From NCBI GenBank assembly GCA_913057725.1, contig CAJXOS010000019.1:1-63889 (forward strand): DNA of 63,889 nucleotides. The letters are read 5' to 3'. The notes beneath the pieces were generated by a model, which saw only the letters and a program-made list of their open reading frames with translations, had not been told where the DNA came from and made no database searches. Source of the stretch: an uncultured Lewinella sp. (GTDB taxonomy: Bacteria; Bacteroidota; Bacteroidia; Chitinophagales; Saprospiraceae). Below are positions 32,587-41,910 of the stretch, piece by piece (positions within the stretch are counted from its first letter, which is position 1; each line of letters starts with the position of its first letter). Both the position numbers and the translations under genes were made by a program.

Positions 32587-33150
32587 TTACTTAAAATCCT
32601 TTCTCTTGATCTTAACCATGCTTCCATCCGGATGGTGCCAGACGACACCCTCCATCAGGCAATTATTACCAATACTGCTTTGCTTGGTATTGAGGTATTC
32701 TCTCAATTCCGCATAAGTATATGGTGCATCGGACAATTGGATTCGATCTCTCCAGCTTGGCAAGGAGAAAATAAACACCTGGTGTCCTTCCAGATTCAAT
32801 GGATTTCCCTGGATATTTTTTCCAATGGCTTCTGCTGGCCATTCACCATCCGGAACACCTGAGAAATCAGTGTTCTTAATGGCAGCCACCATCCACTTAT
32901 TTTCTGATGATTGCTCGTCAATATCCACGTACCAAGGATCTACAATTCCGTTTTGCTTCTGAAGCTTCGAGGGGTTTCTACGCTTCTCACTTCTTACAAC
33001 TATCCCATTCCGCACCGTTACCCGAATATTGGTTCCATCCAATTTTTCGGTAGCAATGGCATTTGCAAAATCAAAATCGACGATGAGTTGGGAATTCACC
33101 TTTCTATCAGTCTCCCAATTTCTTTCGAAAATAGTTGAAATCTTTCTCAT
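32587..33150 (-). CDS. RLIG1-like RNA ligase (short form)
   Basis: A 187-residue nucleotidyltransferase-superfamily RNA ligase. Motif I is E-K36-L-D-G-T-N (adenylated lysine K36), motif IV is E167-G-V-V, and motif V is K180-I-K182. The order, together with the blocks IGKNIQGNP and EGVVWHHPDGSMVKI, resembles vertebrate RLIG1/C12orf29 (DUF5565), which has IGTNINGNP and EGIVWHCSDG as I recall it. This protein is much shorter than the ~325-residue animal form: it stops soon after motif V. Expected activity is ATP-dependent sealing of 5'-phosphate and 3'-OH RNA ends, in the cytosol. It has almost no room for its own promoter: an intrinsic terminator ends 12 nt before the ATG. Confidence 0.8.
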   Translation of the reverse strand: MRKISTIFERNWETDRKVNSQLIVDFDFANAIATEKLDGTNIRVTVRNGIVVRSEKRRNPSKLQKQNGIVDPWYVDIDEQSSENKWMVAAIKNTDFSGVPDGEWPAEAIGKNIQGNPLNLEGHQVFIFSLPSWRDRIQLSDAPYTYAELREYLNTKQSSIGNNCLMEGVVWHHPDGSMVKIKRKDFK

Positions 33151-33168
33151 TCTAGTTCAATTAAAAAA

Positions 33169-33195
33169 GCCCCTTGGAATTAAAATCCAAGAGGC
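33169..33195 (-). terminator. Intrinsic terminator in the RNA ligase leader (attenuator)
   Basis: On the minus strand, GCCTCTTGGA folds with TCCAAGGGGC (9 of 10 pairs), and the stem is followed by six T (33163-33168) and then 12 nt to the ligase ATG. Its 5' arm (33186-33195) is also complementary to 33237-33245, the 3' arm of the upstream hairpin, with one bulge, so terminator and antiterminator exclude each other. It may also serve as the normal terminator of the sortilin-like gene. Confidence 0.6.
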
Positions 33196-33222
33196 CAAAA
33201 AGTTAATTCTTTATATCAGATT

Positions 33223-33285
33223 AATCAACAAAGTAGCCTCTGGAACACGGTTCCGTTTCCTCCACAGGCTTTATTGATGTTGATT
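33223..33285 (-). promoter_or_regulatory. Leader hairpin competing with the terminator
   Basis: Minus-strand stem with outer arms AATCAAC/GTTGATT (33279-33285 with 33223-33229), then AGCCT/AGGCT, TGGAG/TTCCA and an inner ACGG/CCGT. It occupies almost the whole of the short ORF at 33225-33296, so translation of that ORF would melt it. Another smaller stem (GAGGC/GCCTC) lies at 33311-33344. Confidence 0.5.
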
Positions 33286-33296
33286 ACAGTATTCAT
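33225..33296 (-). CDS. Possible 23-codon leader ORF
   Basis: ATG at 33296, 23 codons, stop TGA at 33225-33227, translating to MNTVININKACGG then NGTVFQRLLC. Its ATG overlaps the stop codon of the ORF at 33293-33412 (ATGA). It spans the hairpin at 33223-33285. It may be a regulatory leader peptide; being so short, it could also be chance. Confidence 0.35.
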   Translation of the reverse strand: MNTVININKACGGNGTVFQRLLC

Positions 33297-33412
33297 CTTT
33301 GATATAATTTGAGGCCAGTGTTTTGCCGAACAGGTAGCTGCCTCAATTCTCCCTTCTCTACAGTTCTTTGAAGACAATAGTTCCAGCCCAGTGCTTTTTG
33401 GCCATAGACCAT
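33293..33412 (-). CDS. Possible 39-codon ORF after the sortilin-like gene
   Basis: ATG at 33412, six bases after the sortilin-like stop codon, running to TGA at 33293. It encodes MVYGQKALGWNYCLQRT, then a basic, polar rest ending GLKLYQR. No motif is recognised. The tight spacing on both sides suggests translation on the read-through message, in front of the leader ORF and attenuator. Confidence 0.35.
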   Translation of the reverse strand: MVYGQKALGWNYCLQRTVEKGELRQLPVRQNTGLKLYQR

Positions 33413-33418
33413 CAGCTC

Positions 33419-36400
33419 TTAGTTCTTCTCAATAATCAATGCCGGAATATCCAATGATTTGTACAATTGGTTGTAGGCATCCATCTCTGTGCTTATGATA
33501 GCGTCTCTTTCCTCTTTGTACACCTGCCAATCATCCAACAGATCGCGAAGCCGGTCTTTGGCACCATCGGTTACTTGTGGATCGGCCTGATCGATATAGC
33601 CTTTGAGTGCTATGAGCTGGGCATTAAGCTTGTTGTTGAAATTGATGACGTCCTGGAAGGTCTTCTGCTTCGCTTGTATCAGGTTCTCTTCCCAACTATT
33701 GATACGCTTCAGCAGCTCTTTCCCTTGCTCAATGAGTGGCTCGGCTGTCTCCTGGCCCTCTAAAAGATCGGCGTACTTGTTGAGCTGGGTTTTCGCAGAG
33801 CGCATCTGGATCACCGACTCATGCATTTCCACCAGGGTTTTCTCGATTTGAACCAACATATCTTGCTGTTCAGCAAAAGCGCCCGGAGTAGATGGAACCG
33901 CTGGGTTTGGAAGAATTGTGGCTGTTGTTTCTACCGTCTCCTCCCCTAGGGACAATCTCAAGGTATATGCTCCCGGCGCGACGCTAGAACCAGAATGTCC
34001 ACCAAAGACAAAGACTTTATCAATAGCAGGAATAGACTCGCGGCTAAAATTCCAGGTAAATCTATGGTACCCTTTTTTCGAAGGTAAAACCCTAGGCCTG
34101 GATGGTCCGCCCGGCCAGGATCTAAATCCTTTTGGTGCTTTGTTGGTATAAGTTCTGATCACCTCTGTTCCTTGCAGGACTTCTAACTTTAGATCCAACG
34201 TATCTGCATCTTGGCCCAAGTAGTAATCAAAGGTGACCCCACTACGCGGATTCTGCCCCTGACCTACCGCTCGGGAATTACCTCCAAAAATTCGGTAGCT
34301 ATCCTTAGGTTGAAATAGCGCTACAGTGTTTTCTTCAGCAGCCATATTTTGAAGAACACCCAGGTCATCCAAAATCCAGAAGCCACGGCCCGAAGTGGCC
34401 GCTACCAAATCATTGTCTTGTATGATCAGGTCATTAATCGCAACGACCGGTAGGCCCAGATTGAGGCGTTGCCAGAACGCACCATCGTCATTGGAGACGT
34501 ACATACCCGTTTCGGTTCCTGCGTATAGCAATCCTGCTTTCTTTTTATCCGCACGTACCACTCGGGCGAATCCGTTGGGATCATCGAGTCCGTTGACGAT
34601 TTTGGTCCACGTTGCCCCGTAATCCGCTGTCTTAAACACATGAGAACTGAGGTCCATTGATTTGTATCGCATCACTACCACGTAAGCTACTGCCGGGTCG
34701 TGTTCAGATACATCAATGCTATTGATAATGCCATCTGGAATGTCTTTTGGCGTGATGTTTTCCCAGGATGCTCCACCATCTTTGGTGAGGTGCAATAAGC
34801 CATCATCTGAACCGGCATAGAGCACTCCTTCTTCGTGTTGAGATTCTACCAGAGCGGTGATGGTGTTATAGTTTTCGCCTCCGGCCGCTTCGTTGGTATA
34901 AGGGCCTCCACCGGGGCCGTGTTTGTCGGCTTCGTTTTTGGTTAAGTCAGGGCTGACTGTGGTCCAGCTGACACCTCCATCCGTGGTTTTGAACACTACA
35001 TTTCCTGCATGGTAAATAGTCTGTCGGTCATGCGGTGAGGAAATGATTGGTGCATTCCAGTTGTAGCGATACCTGGAATCTTCCGGAGCAATACTCAGCC
35101 CTAACTCCGGATATTCTTTGATCGACTTCTGCTCTCTGGATGATTTCGTCCACTTGCTGATATTACCTTGATAGGTGCCTCCGTAAACCGTCTCCGGATT
35201 ATCAGGATCGAAAGCGATAAAGGCACTTTCGCCTCCTGCTACCGAATACCAATCTTTCCAATCGATGCCGCCATCCGCGGTACGGCTTGCAATCGCTATT
35301 GCAGAATTGTCTTGTTGCCCACCGTATACATTGTACGGAACGAGATTGTCCGTGATCACGCGGTAGAACTGAGCGGTTGCCTGATTTTGTTGGGTGCTCC
35401 AACTCTTACCTCCATTAAAGGAAATATTGGCGCCTCCGTCATTCGAGTTAATGAGATTACTGTTGTCGTGCGGATTGATCCATAGGTGATGATTATCTCC
35501 ATGCGGTACCGGGATATTGGAGAAGCTCTTTCCACCATCGATGGATTTCATCACGGGCGCATTTAAGACATACACGATATTCTCATTTTGCGGGTCCGCA
35601 AAAATCTCCATGTAGTACCAGGAGCGAGCTATGTTCACCCGGTTGCTATTTACTTGCGACCAGCTGTCTCCTGCATCATCAGAGCGGTAAACGCCACCTT
35701 TTTTCCCTTCTGCCTCGATGACCGCGAAAACACGCTGCGGATTTGCTCTGGAAACAGAAATACCGGATTTACCGAATTCCTCTGGCAAGCCCGCCTTCAT
35801 CTGGGTCCAAGTATCACCACCATCTATAGACTTGTACAGGCCAGAGTGCTCGCCACCCGATTCCATGTACCATGGGTAGCGGCGGTGCTGCCACATGGAA
35901 GCGTATAGAATTCGTGGATTGGTCATATCCATGGACAGGGAGGAAGCACCTGTAGTAGAATTGACAGATAGCACTTGTTCCCAAGTTTCGCCACCGTCCG
36001 TACTCCTATAAACACCCCGCTCATCCGAATCTCCGTATTGAGCACCTTGTGCAGCAATGTAGATGATCTCCGGATTGACAGGATGGATGATTACATCCGA
36101 AATGTGGCGGGTCTCTTCCAAGCCAAGATGCGTCCAGGTTTTTCCGGCATCCATAGACTTGTAAACGCCATCTCCCATGGAGGTCATCACACCGCGAGCC
36201 GCGTGCTCGCCCATACCAACGACGACAATACTAGGATCACTTTCAGCTACCGCAATTGCACCTACCGACCCTGTTTTAAAGGCATTATCGGAAATATTCT
36301 TCCAACTGATACCGGCATCTGTAGTTTTGAAAACACCGCCACCTGTGGAGCCCATATAGTAGGTCAGAGGTTGCCCGATGACGCCCGTGGACGTAACACT

Positions 36401-36562
36401 TCTACCCCCTCGAAATGGCCCAATGTTTCGCCATATTAGATCATGAAGTATTGAATCGTGTAATTGTACGGCAGGTTCTTCGACCTTCTTCTTTCTTTCT
36501 TGTGCATTAATGGTTAGAGGAAGTAAAAACAGGCCGATAAGGAGTAGCTGAAGTGTTCTCAT
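33419..36562 (-). CDS. Sortilin-like (VPS10/BNR) secreted protein, copy 2
   Basis: A 1047-residue secreted protein with the same architecture as 7162-10293: a signal peptide to ~residue 20 (TINAQ), a long propeller region with Asp-box motifs ([40 protein letters not shown]) from ~residue 60 to 740, and a helical C-terminal part. The two copies are clearly paralogous: they share the [28 protein letters not shown] region and the same repeat spacing. It is followed by an attenuator and the RNA ligase, and preceded by an S9 peptidase gene. There is no T9SS sorting domain, so export is probably by the Sec pathway to the periplasm or outer membrane. Confidence 0.85.
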   Translation of the reverse strand: MRTLQLLLIGLFLLPLTINAQERKKKVEEPAVQLHDSILHDLIWRNIGPFRGGRSVTSTGVIGQPLTYYMGSTGGGVFKTTDAGISWKNISDNAFKTGSVGAIAVAESDPSIVVVGMGEHAARGVMTSMGDGVYKSMDAGKTWTHLGLEETRHISDVIIHPVNPEIIYIAAQGAQYGDSDERGVYRSTDGGETWEQVLSVNSTTGASSLSMDMTNPRILYASMWQHRRYPWYMESGGEHSGLYKSIDGGDTWTQMKAGLPEEFGKSGISVSRANPQRVFAVIEAEGKKGGVYRSDDAGDSWSQVNSNRVNIARSWYYMEIFADPQNENIVYVLNAPVMKSIDGGKSFSNIPVPHGDNHHLWINPHDNSNLINSNDGGANISFNGGKSWSTQQNQATAQFYRVITDNLVPYNVYGGQQDNSAIAIASRTADGGIDWKDWYSVAGGESAFIAFDPDNPETVYGGTYQGNISKWTKSSREQKSIKEYPELGLSIAPEDSRYRYNWNAPIISSPHDRQTIYHAGNVVFKTTDGGVSWTTVSPDLTKNEADKHGPGGGPYTNEAAGGENYNTITALVESQHEEGVLYAGSDDGLLHLTKDGGASWENITPKDIPDGIINSIDVSEHDPAVAYVVVMRYKSMDLSSHVFKTADYGATWTKIVNGLDDPNGFARVVRADKKKAGLLYAGTETGMYVSNDDGAFWQRLNLGLPVVAINDLIIQDNDLVAATSGRGFWILDDLGVLQNMAAEENTVALFQPKDSYRIFGGNSRAVGQGQNPRSGVTFDYYLGQDADTLDLKLEVLQGTEVIRTYTNKAPKGFRSWPGGPSRPRVLPSKKGYHRFTWNFSRESIPAIDKVFVFGGHSGSSVAPGAYTLRLSLGEETVETTATILPNPAVPSTPGAFAEQQDMLVQIEKTLVEMHESVIQMRSAKTQLNKYADLLEGQETAEPLIEQGKELLKRINSWEENLIQAKQKTFQDVINFNNKLNAQLIALKGYIDQADPQVTDGAKDRLRDLLDDWQVYKEERDAIISTEMDAYNQLYKSLDIPALIIEKN

Positions 36563-36882
36563 GTAGCGTTTTTTATTTCATGACTTACACTAAAGGTAAA
36601 ACAACTTAACATTTGCCTTTATCAGTTTGATATGACTCCTCCATACAAAGCAGTGAGATTGCAAGCACATTACCGGTGTCGCATCGAACTGCACTTCTTC
36701 GAATACAACCTTACAATTATTGATCGACTTTCTCTGGCTTCCGTCCCGGTGGCGTCACCACAGGTTAGTGTAGGTGTGATAACGGAGATCTGTTCATTAA
36801 GCCTGGCAATGCGCTACCGAAAGGTGAGCGCATTGCAAAGTAGTCGTATTGGCCATAGCCCTTGAAACATAAGCTTGTCGTC
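36563..36882. other. Intergenic region between sortilin-like and S9 peptidase genes
   Basis: A 320-bp gap. Its only clear structure is a perfect 10-bp hairpin at 36806-36836, GCAATGCGCT with AGCGCATTGC, extended inside by ACC-GAAA-GGT, a stem capped by a GNRA-type loop on the plus strand. No T-run follows on the minus strand, so it is only a possible terminator for the S9 peptidase gene. An open frame at 36632-36865 on the plus strand has no features of a gene. Confidence 0.45.
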
Positions 36883-38928
36883 TTACTCGCTCGGCAGTTC
36901 TACCTCTTCTCCCCAAATGTACTTGGCAAACCACTGCCAATTGTGCCAGGTGGCCGCCAGGCGTTCTTTAGGTTTAGAGATACCATGGCCGAAGCCCTTG
37001 TAAACGATGAGTTCCGTTTCAACACCCACATCGCGTAGTCCCTGAACAAGTTCATAGGCATTGGCAATTGGTACTCTACGATCAAATTCACCGTGCTGGA
37101 TCAAGGTTGGCGTGGAAGCTTTATTGATGTTGGTCATCGGTGAGGTACGCTCGTAGATTTCCTGATCCGACCAAGGAGTAGCTTTCAAGTACTGGCGGGT
37201 AAATGGATGGATATCCGTGTTCACGTAGTAGGTCATCCAATTGGAGATACCGGCACCTACAGAAACCGCCTGAAACTTATCAGAATTGGTGGTAAGAAAG
37301 GCGGAAATATATCCTCCTTGGCTCCAACCCATACAGCCTACCTTCTCGCCATCAATCATTCCTTCATCTTCCAAGTATTGCACACCTGATAGAACATCCC
37401 AGGCATCACCTACCCCTAGGTTCCGGACATTTAGTGATCTGAATTTTTCACCATAGCCGGCCGAGCCCCGGTAGTTAGGTCGTAGGATTAGGGCACCTTT
37501 ATTGAGCCACTGCACCATGGGGTAAACGTAAGATGGCGTGGGGCTAGGTGTTGAAATACCTGTTGGCCCACCGTGAATGATCACCAGTAATGGATACTTC
37601 TTAGCTGGGTCATAATCCTGCGGCTTATGAAGAACCCCTTCAATCACTTGCCCATCCTGGCTCTCCCAGGAAATGACTTCGCTATCAGCAACCGACCAGT
37701 CTTCTATTTGTGCACTTGCACTGGTGATCTGCTTTGCAGCCCCTCTAGAAGGATAGCTCGTGGTGTAAACCTCCGTCAGGTCGTCATCACCAGAACCGGT
37801 GTACACCAATTGCGTAGCGCCTGTAGAGAATGAGTAACCTCTGACTCTATTGATATCTCCTGTCGAGATAAAGGAGGTGCTACCGTCTTCCGGATTAATA
37901 CTTAGCAGAAAGCGATCCGTCTTTTGCCAGCACATGGCGAAGATGCCCTTCTCATTCCAACTAATCCTGGATAGATCTTCATCAAAATCAGCCGCTAACT
38001 GTTTGCCATTGGAGCCGTCTACATCAATTCGAAATAGCTTCCCATTTAGGTAATAATTAGAAGTATTGTCCTCAAGCGATGATTGATAGAGAATAGACTT
38101 TCCATCTGGCGACCAATCCACCAAGCCGTCATAGCTACTGTTAGCAACTAAGGTTGTCATGGTTTCGGATGACAAATCATAAATGGAAATATCCGCTCCA
38201 AAGAAAGAGTTGATCAGTGGATCTGGCTGATGCTCAATAGCGATTTGCTGACCATCGGGGGACCACTTGAAGTAATTAATGTTGAAGCTGACACTGTCTA
38301 GCAAGAGCTGAGCCTTTCGATCGGCTTTAAAGGTGGAATCTTGCATCTGATCCGGCAAGGGCATTTCCGCCAGTCTATTGGGATCAAAGTTAACGGTCCA
38401 CAGTTGGGTCAAGCTGTATTCCTCATCATCGACAAAGAACCGGCCGTATTTCTCTTCTTGCTGCTTGGTCTCTTTGGACTTATCCTCCGACTGCAAGAAA
38501 GCAATGGTCTTACCATCGGGTGACCAGTCGAAGTAGGAGATATTGCCATCGGTATGGGTAATAGGGAATGCCTCCCCTCCCGCAACACGGATAGCATGCA
38601 CCTGATTCTTTTCTCCTCTGGTAGACAGAAAGGCAATCCATTGGCCATCCGGCGACCACTTGGGACTACCACTACCACTCTTTGGATTATTCGTGAGTTG
38701 GAATGGTGCGCCTCCATTCTTGGAAAGCCATAGTTCGCGATCAAATCGGTTTTCCTTCCAATCCGTCGATTGCTTTGTGAATACAACATGATTGCCATCT
38801 GGAGAAACCTCCGCGCCAAATACAGACTTTAGTGAAAGCACCTGTTCGAAGGTGGGATTAACGCGCTCCTGTGCATAGGTAGATATAGCTAAGACACAAA
38901 CCAGGCACGTCAGTATTACTTTTTTCAT
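36883..38928 (-). CDS. S9-family prolyl oligopeptidase-type peptidase
   Basis: A 681-residue secreted peptidase. A signal peptide (MKKVILTCLVCVLAISTYAQ) is followed by a seven-bladed WD40-like/PD40 propeller (residues ~30-410, with repeats such as PKWSPDGQWIAFLS, DWSPDGKTIAF and KWSPDGQQIAIE). The alpha/beta hydrolase domain starts near 430. The catalytic triad is visible: Ser in GWSQGG (~residue 537), Asp in GEFDRRVP and His in GFGHG. It cleaves after proline or related residues in short peptides. Located two genes from paralogous sortilin-like proteins, it may be involved in extracellular protein breakdown. A-rich start region. Confidence 0.92.
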   Translation of the reverse strand: MKKVILTCLVCVLAISTYAQERVNPTFEQVLSLKSVFGAEVSPDGNHVVFTKQSTDWKENRFDRELWLSKNGGAPFQLTNNPKSGSGSPKWSPDGQWIAFLSTRGEKNQVHAIRVAGGEAFPITHTDGNISYFDWSPDGKTIAFLQSEDKSKETKQQEEKYGRFFVDDEEYSLTQLWTVNFDPNRLAEMPLPDQMQDSTFKADRKAQLLLDSVSFNINYFKWSPDGQQIAIEHQPDPLINSFFGADISIYDLSSETMTTLVANSSYDGLVDWSPDGKSILYQSSLEDNTSNYYLNGKLFRIDVDGSNGKQLAADFDEDLSRISWNEKGIFAMCWQKTDRFLLSINPEDGSTSFISTGDINRVRGYSFSTGATQLVYTGSGDDDLTEVYTTSYPSRGAAKQITSASAQIEDWSVADSEVISWESQDGQVIEGVLHKPQDYDPAKKYPLLVIIHGGPTGISTPSPTPSYVYPMVQWLNKGALILRPNYRGSAGYGEKFRSLNVRNLGVGDAWDVLSGVQYLEDEGMIDGEKVGCMGWSQGGYISAFLTTNSDKFQAVSVGAGISNWMTYYVNTDIHPFTRQYLKATPWSDQEIYERTSPMTNINKASTPTLIQHGEFDRRVPIANAYELVQGLRDVGVETELIVYKGFGHGISKPKERLAATWHNWQWFAKYIWGEEVELPSE

Positions 38929-38979
38929 AGTCGGGTGTTTTTCTTGTCGATGAATGTAAGGTTATTTTTCGAGGCCTTG

Positions 38980-39580
38980 CTATTGACCAGCAGAGGCACT
39001 CAACAGCGGACAGATATCGTCTTTTTGTAGTTGAGCATAACTCCGGTAAAACAATTCTATGGACTCTCGATAGAAGTTAAGGACCATATTCCAACTATCT
39101 GGCCCCTCAATATCACTGACTAACAGCTGCTGCTGGGTTTGTTCAATAGTGCGAAGCAACTCCTCTAAGTGTAAGTAGTTCCGAAATACTACTTTGGCTT
39201 TTTCATGTTCAATATTCGCTAGCTTGCTACTATTCTTGGCCATTTCATAGGCAAAGGTGTAGACAATGGGCGGGTTGATGCCCTGGAATTCCCTGTGCTC
39301 AAACAGTTGTTCGAATTCGCCAATAGCTTCCAGGCTATCCAGCAGATACAGGGCCCGTTGATAGTACTCCTGATAGGGCTGGAGGTTGTGATAGTTTTGC
39401 CGAAGCTCATCACACATGAGTTGCAAGGCTTCGGCAGTCTCGTCTTCTTTTATTCGTTGAGCGTTCCAGTCGGTGGCCATATTCCCCAGGAAGATGGCCA
39501 CCGACAATAAGGAAGAACTCCACAAGCAGAATACTGAGGGAAAACTCTTTAAAGAGCCTTAGGATAAAATTGCGGAACAT
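38980..39580 (-). pseudogene. DUF6090-like membrane protein with frameshift
   Basis: The main frame (38980-39525) opens with a non-ATG codon inside a membrane segment. A second frame starting at ATG 39580 supplies the missing N-terminus (MFRNFILRLFKEFSLSILLV, then EFFLIV). Skipping one base at 39502 joins them as FFLIV-VAIFLGNMATDWNAQR, the standard basic start, membrane segment and D/N-W-N-x-R end of DUF6090-like proteins, giving about 199 residues, the same length as 51054-51653. It is either an inactivating indel or an error; no homopolymer lies at the point. Confidence 0.65.
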
Positions 39581-39678
39581 AGTTTAGGTGCTAGGTGGTC
39601 ATCAGTTAAAGTTAGCGGACATCTTTGACTCTTTCAGCGTACATACTCTACTCAACTGGAAGAGAATTGCTTGGTAAA

Positions 39679-41775
39679 CTATTCCTCCAGCTGAAGAATC
39701 AACTTTTGACTACGATGATGTTGCCCATCGCTTAACTGAACGAAATAAAGGCCATCTGGTAAAGACCTAACCTGCAGCTGTTCTAAGGATCCTGTGATGG
39801 GTTGAGACCACACAACTTGCCCTAGCTGGTTGTAGATTTGACAAAACTTAGGATGAAAGTCCTCAGCTAGCTCAAACTGTAGGAGGCCACTGTTATTCGG
39901 ATTCGGGAATACCTTGAATGTCAGTTTTGGATTGATCAATTCGTCCACGCTAGTGACCTCTCCCAAATTATTCTGAATTCTTACATCGTCAATGTATGCC
40001 GAGAACGGCCGCACTTCCGGACCATAATCATAGGCGATGACAATACGATCGATCGTTTTCCCCGCTACCCATTGCCCAATGTGGCTTCGCACTTCGGTCC
40101 ATTCATTGATTACTCCTCTTTGATTTCCGGGATGCATTCCATTTCCAAATTGGTCAATCGCATCGGTGTCTCTTAAATTAGAGTCATCAGTCATAAACAG
40201 ATCAACAGCCACATTTCTCCCCCCCTCATTCAGTGGCATTATTTCGTAGGATAGGTAGGTATCTTCCTCCACTACAATATCAACATCAAACACCTGGAAG
40301 TAGACCAGGGAGACCTCATCCGATTGATCCTCTCCTGCGATCTGTAAACAGCTCGTGCCTAGGTGTCCTTGATTATCCACCAAATCCAAAACAGGTGAGG
40401 CTGTACCATTGGGGCCAGACACATTGGTGACCGGAATATCCATATCCACCGTATTTAGCCAATCTGCTTGGGCATCGTACTGCTGTTCAAGGCTGGTCCT
40501 GAAGAAGAAGGGGGCACTATGTGGAGATGTTGTGAAAGTTGGTCCAGGAAGGGTTCCGTTTCGAAAGTGTTGGGTGAGTTCGCCCGTTAGTCGTAGGTAA
40601 AAGTCGGGCGAGCGATAAACACCATCGGCCGCTAGGGTTAGAAAGTACTGGTCTGGTGGTACGCCAAAGTAACTATCTGCAGCAGGCATAATAGCGGTCG
40701 ACTCGTTGTACTCATCAAACATGGCTACGTACCCAGATGGAAGTGAAAGGTCTCTGATGTTTTGCACTTGCTTCCACAGGAGGTCTCCACCTAAACGTGG
40801 GACAAAGTTTTGTGAGCTGCTACCAACCTCCCAATTATGAAAAGAAATGCCGGCGAACATCACTGGAAGGTAGTCTAGGTCATTGGCTTCACAATAGGCG
40901 ACATCTCCTTCCAAATAGTTCTCATTGTAGATGTCTGCGTCTTCTGGTGTATGAAAAGCCCCCACTGTCCAGGGAGATACCATATCCAGTTTCGTATAAA
41001 CGGTATCAAAGCCAGGTTTAGATCCTACTCCCCCGGTACGCCATTCCACTGGCACGCCACCGATGACATAATTGCCCTGATCTTTAAACCACTCAATCAA
41101 ATGGGCCGTCTCATCAGAAGTACCGTAGATATGATCAAACCCTACCCCCCAAATGCACACGACGGGCTTTCCGTCTTGATGAAGATATTGGGAATAGGAG
41201 GTAATATCTAGCTCGCCGAGCATCCGCTCTTCCCAGTCTTCCGTTACGGTAGTAAAGAGATCACTCCCCATTTCTGTGATATCATACATCATGTAGAAGA
41301 TACGCCCATATTCTTCTGCGGCTCGCGCAACCCGCACTGCATTGGAATCTCGGTTGGCCGTAAGGAGCGGCTCCTCCAACTGCGTGATGAAACGTTGCAG
41401 TGCTACGCCATCAATATCATTTTCCTCCATCCAACTAAAATGTAGTCGCGTAACACTTTCTGAGTAGGAAGAAAAGAAGGCCGCCGGAGTTCCATCACCA
41501 AGATTGGCGAAGTTATTAGGGTAGAGATCTTCAGGAGCATACTCGCTCATGTCAGGGTATAACTCAATATCCACAGTACCCGGAGCTGGTTCGGGATATG
41601 CCCAGGCAAACCAACGATCAAGTGGAGAATCATCACCTGGGCAGTTAAACCAAGCCTGGTAGCCGCAAATTACTTTACCATAAATACTGGAAGGATCGAC
41701 GGCCTGAGCAAACGAATAGGAAACTGAGCTAACTATAAAATAGATAGCCAGGAGCACAATCTTAGGGTTTGGCAT
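39679..41775 (-). CDS. T9SS-secreted GH71/99-like protein
   Basis: A 698-residue protein from the start at 41775 (MPNPKIVLLAIYF...), chosen over the upstream ATG at 41826 because it gives a clean signal peptide (ends SYSFAQ). The N-terminal ~400 residues look like the GH71/GH99-like TIM-barrel proteins of Bacteroidota: GKVICGYQAWFNCPGDDSP, W-A-Y-P-E-P, and YVAMFDEYNESTAI near residue 340, which probably contains the catalytic acid. A carbohydrate-binding-like section follows, and a T9SS type A domain at the end (FKVFPNPNNSG, LPDGLYFVQLSDG). Likely an alpha-mannan or alpha-glucan active secreted enzyme; family assignment is approximate. Confidence 0.75.
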   Translation of the reverse strand: MPNPKIVLLAIYFIVSSVSYSFAQAVDPSSIYGKVICGYQAWFNCPGDDSPLDRWFAWAYPEPAPGTVDIELYPDMSEYAPEDLYPNNFANLGDGTPAAFFSSYSESVTRLHFSWMEENDIDGVALQRFITQLEEPLLTANRDSNAVRVARAAEEYGRIFYMMYDITEMGSDLFTTVTEDWEERMLGELDITSYSQYLHQDGKPVVCIWGVGFDHIYGTSDETAHLIEWFKDQGNYVIGGVPVEWRTGGVGSKPGFDTVYTKLDMVSPWTVGAFHTPEDADIYNENYLEGDVAYCEANDLDYLPVMFAGISFHNWEVGSSSQNFVPRLGGDLLWKQVQNIRDLSLPSGYVAMFDEYNESTAIMPAADSYFGVPPDQYFLTLAADGVYRSPDFYLRLTGELTQHFRNGTLPGPTFTTSPHSAPFFFRTSLEQQYDAQADWLNTVDMDIPVTNVSGPNGTASPVLDLVDNQGHLGTSCLQIAGEDQSDEVSLVYFQVFDVDIVVEEDTYLSYEIMPLNEGGRNVAVDLFMTDDSNLRDTDAIDQFGNGMHPGNQRGVINEWTEVRSHIGQWVAGKTIDRIVIAYDYGPEVRPFSAYIDDVRIQNNLGEVTSVDELINPKLTFKVFPNPNNSGLLQFELAEDFHPKFCQIYNQLGQVVWSQPITGSLEQLQVRSLPDGLYFVQLSDGQHHRSQKLILQLEE

Positions 41776-41910
41776 GAGGAGAGGATTGTTGTGTCTTAGG
41801 TAATTGCTGCTAAAGCTACGAAGCAAGCAGAAATATCATGCTATCGAACCATAATGTCGTTCGTCAATTTGCAGCCTTGTTCAGAGCCTTTTCGGAAAGC
41901 TCTCTACATC

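Noticed and set aside
32455..32862. 135-codon plus-strand frame over the RNA ligase 3' end
   Set aside because: Antisense to a gene with all RNA ligase motifs, so it is a shadow frame.
33223..33285. The leader hairpin as an integron attC site
   Set aside because: No integrase gene or second attC-like site is present, and the arms lack the conserved core triplets; the position between terminator and gene fits attenuation better.
36632..36865. 77-codon open frame on the plus strand in an intergenic gap
   Set aside because: No signal, motif or coding-type composition, and it runs through the hairpin at 36806-36836; it opposes both neighbours and looks like chance.
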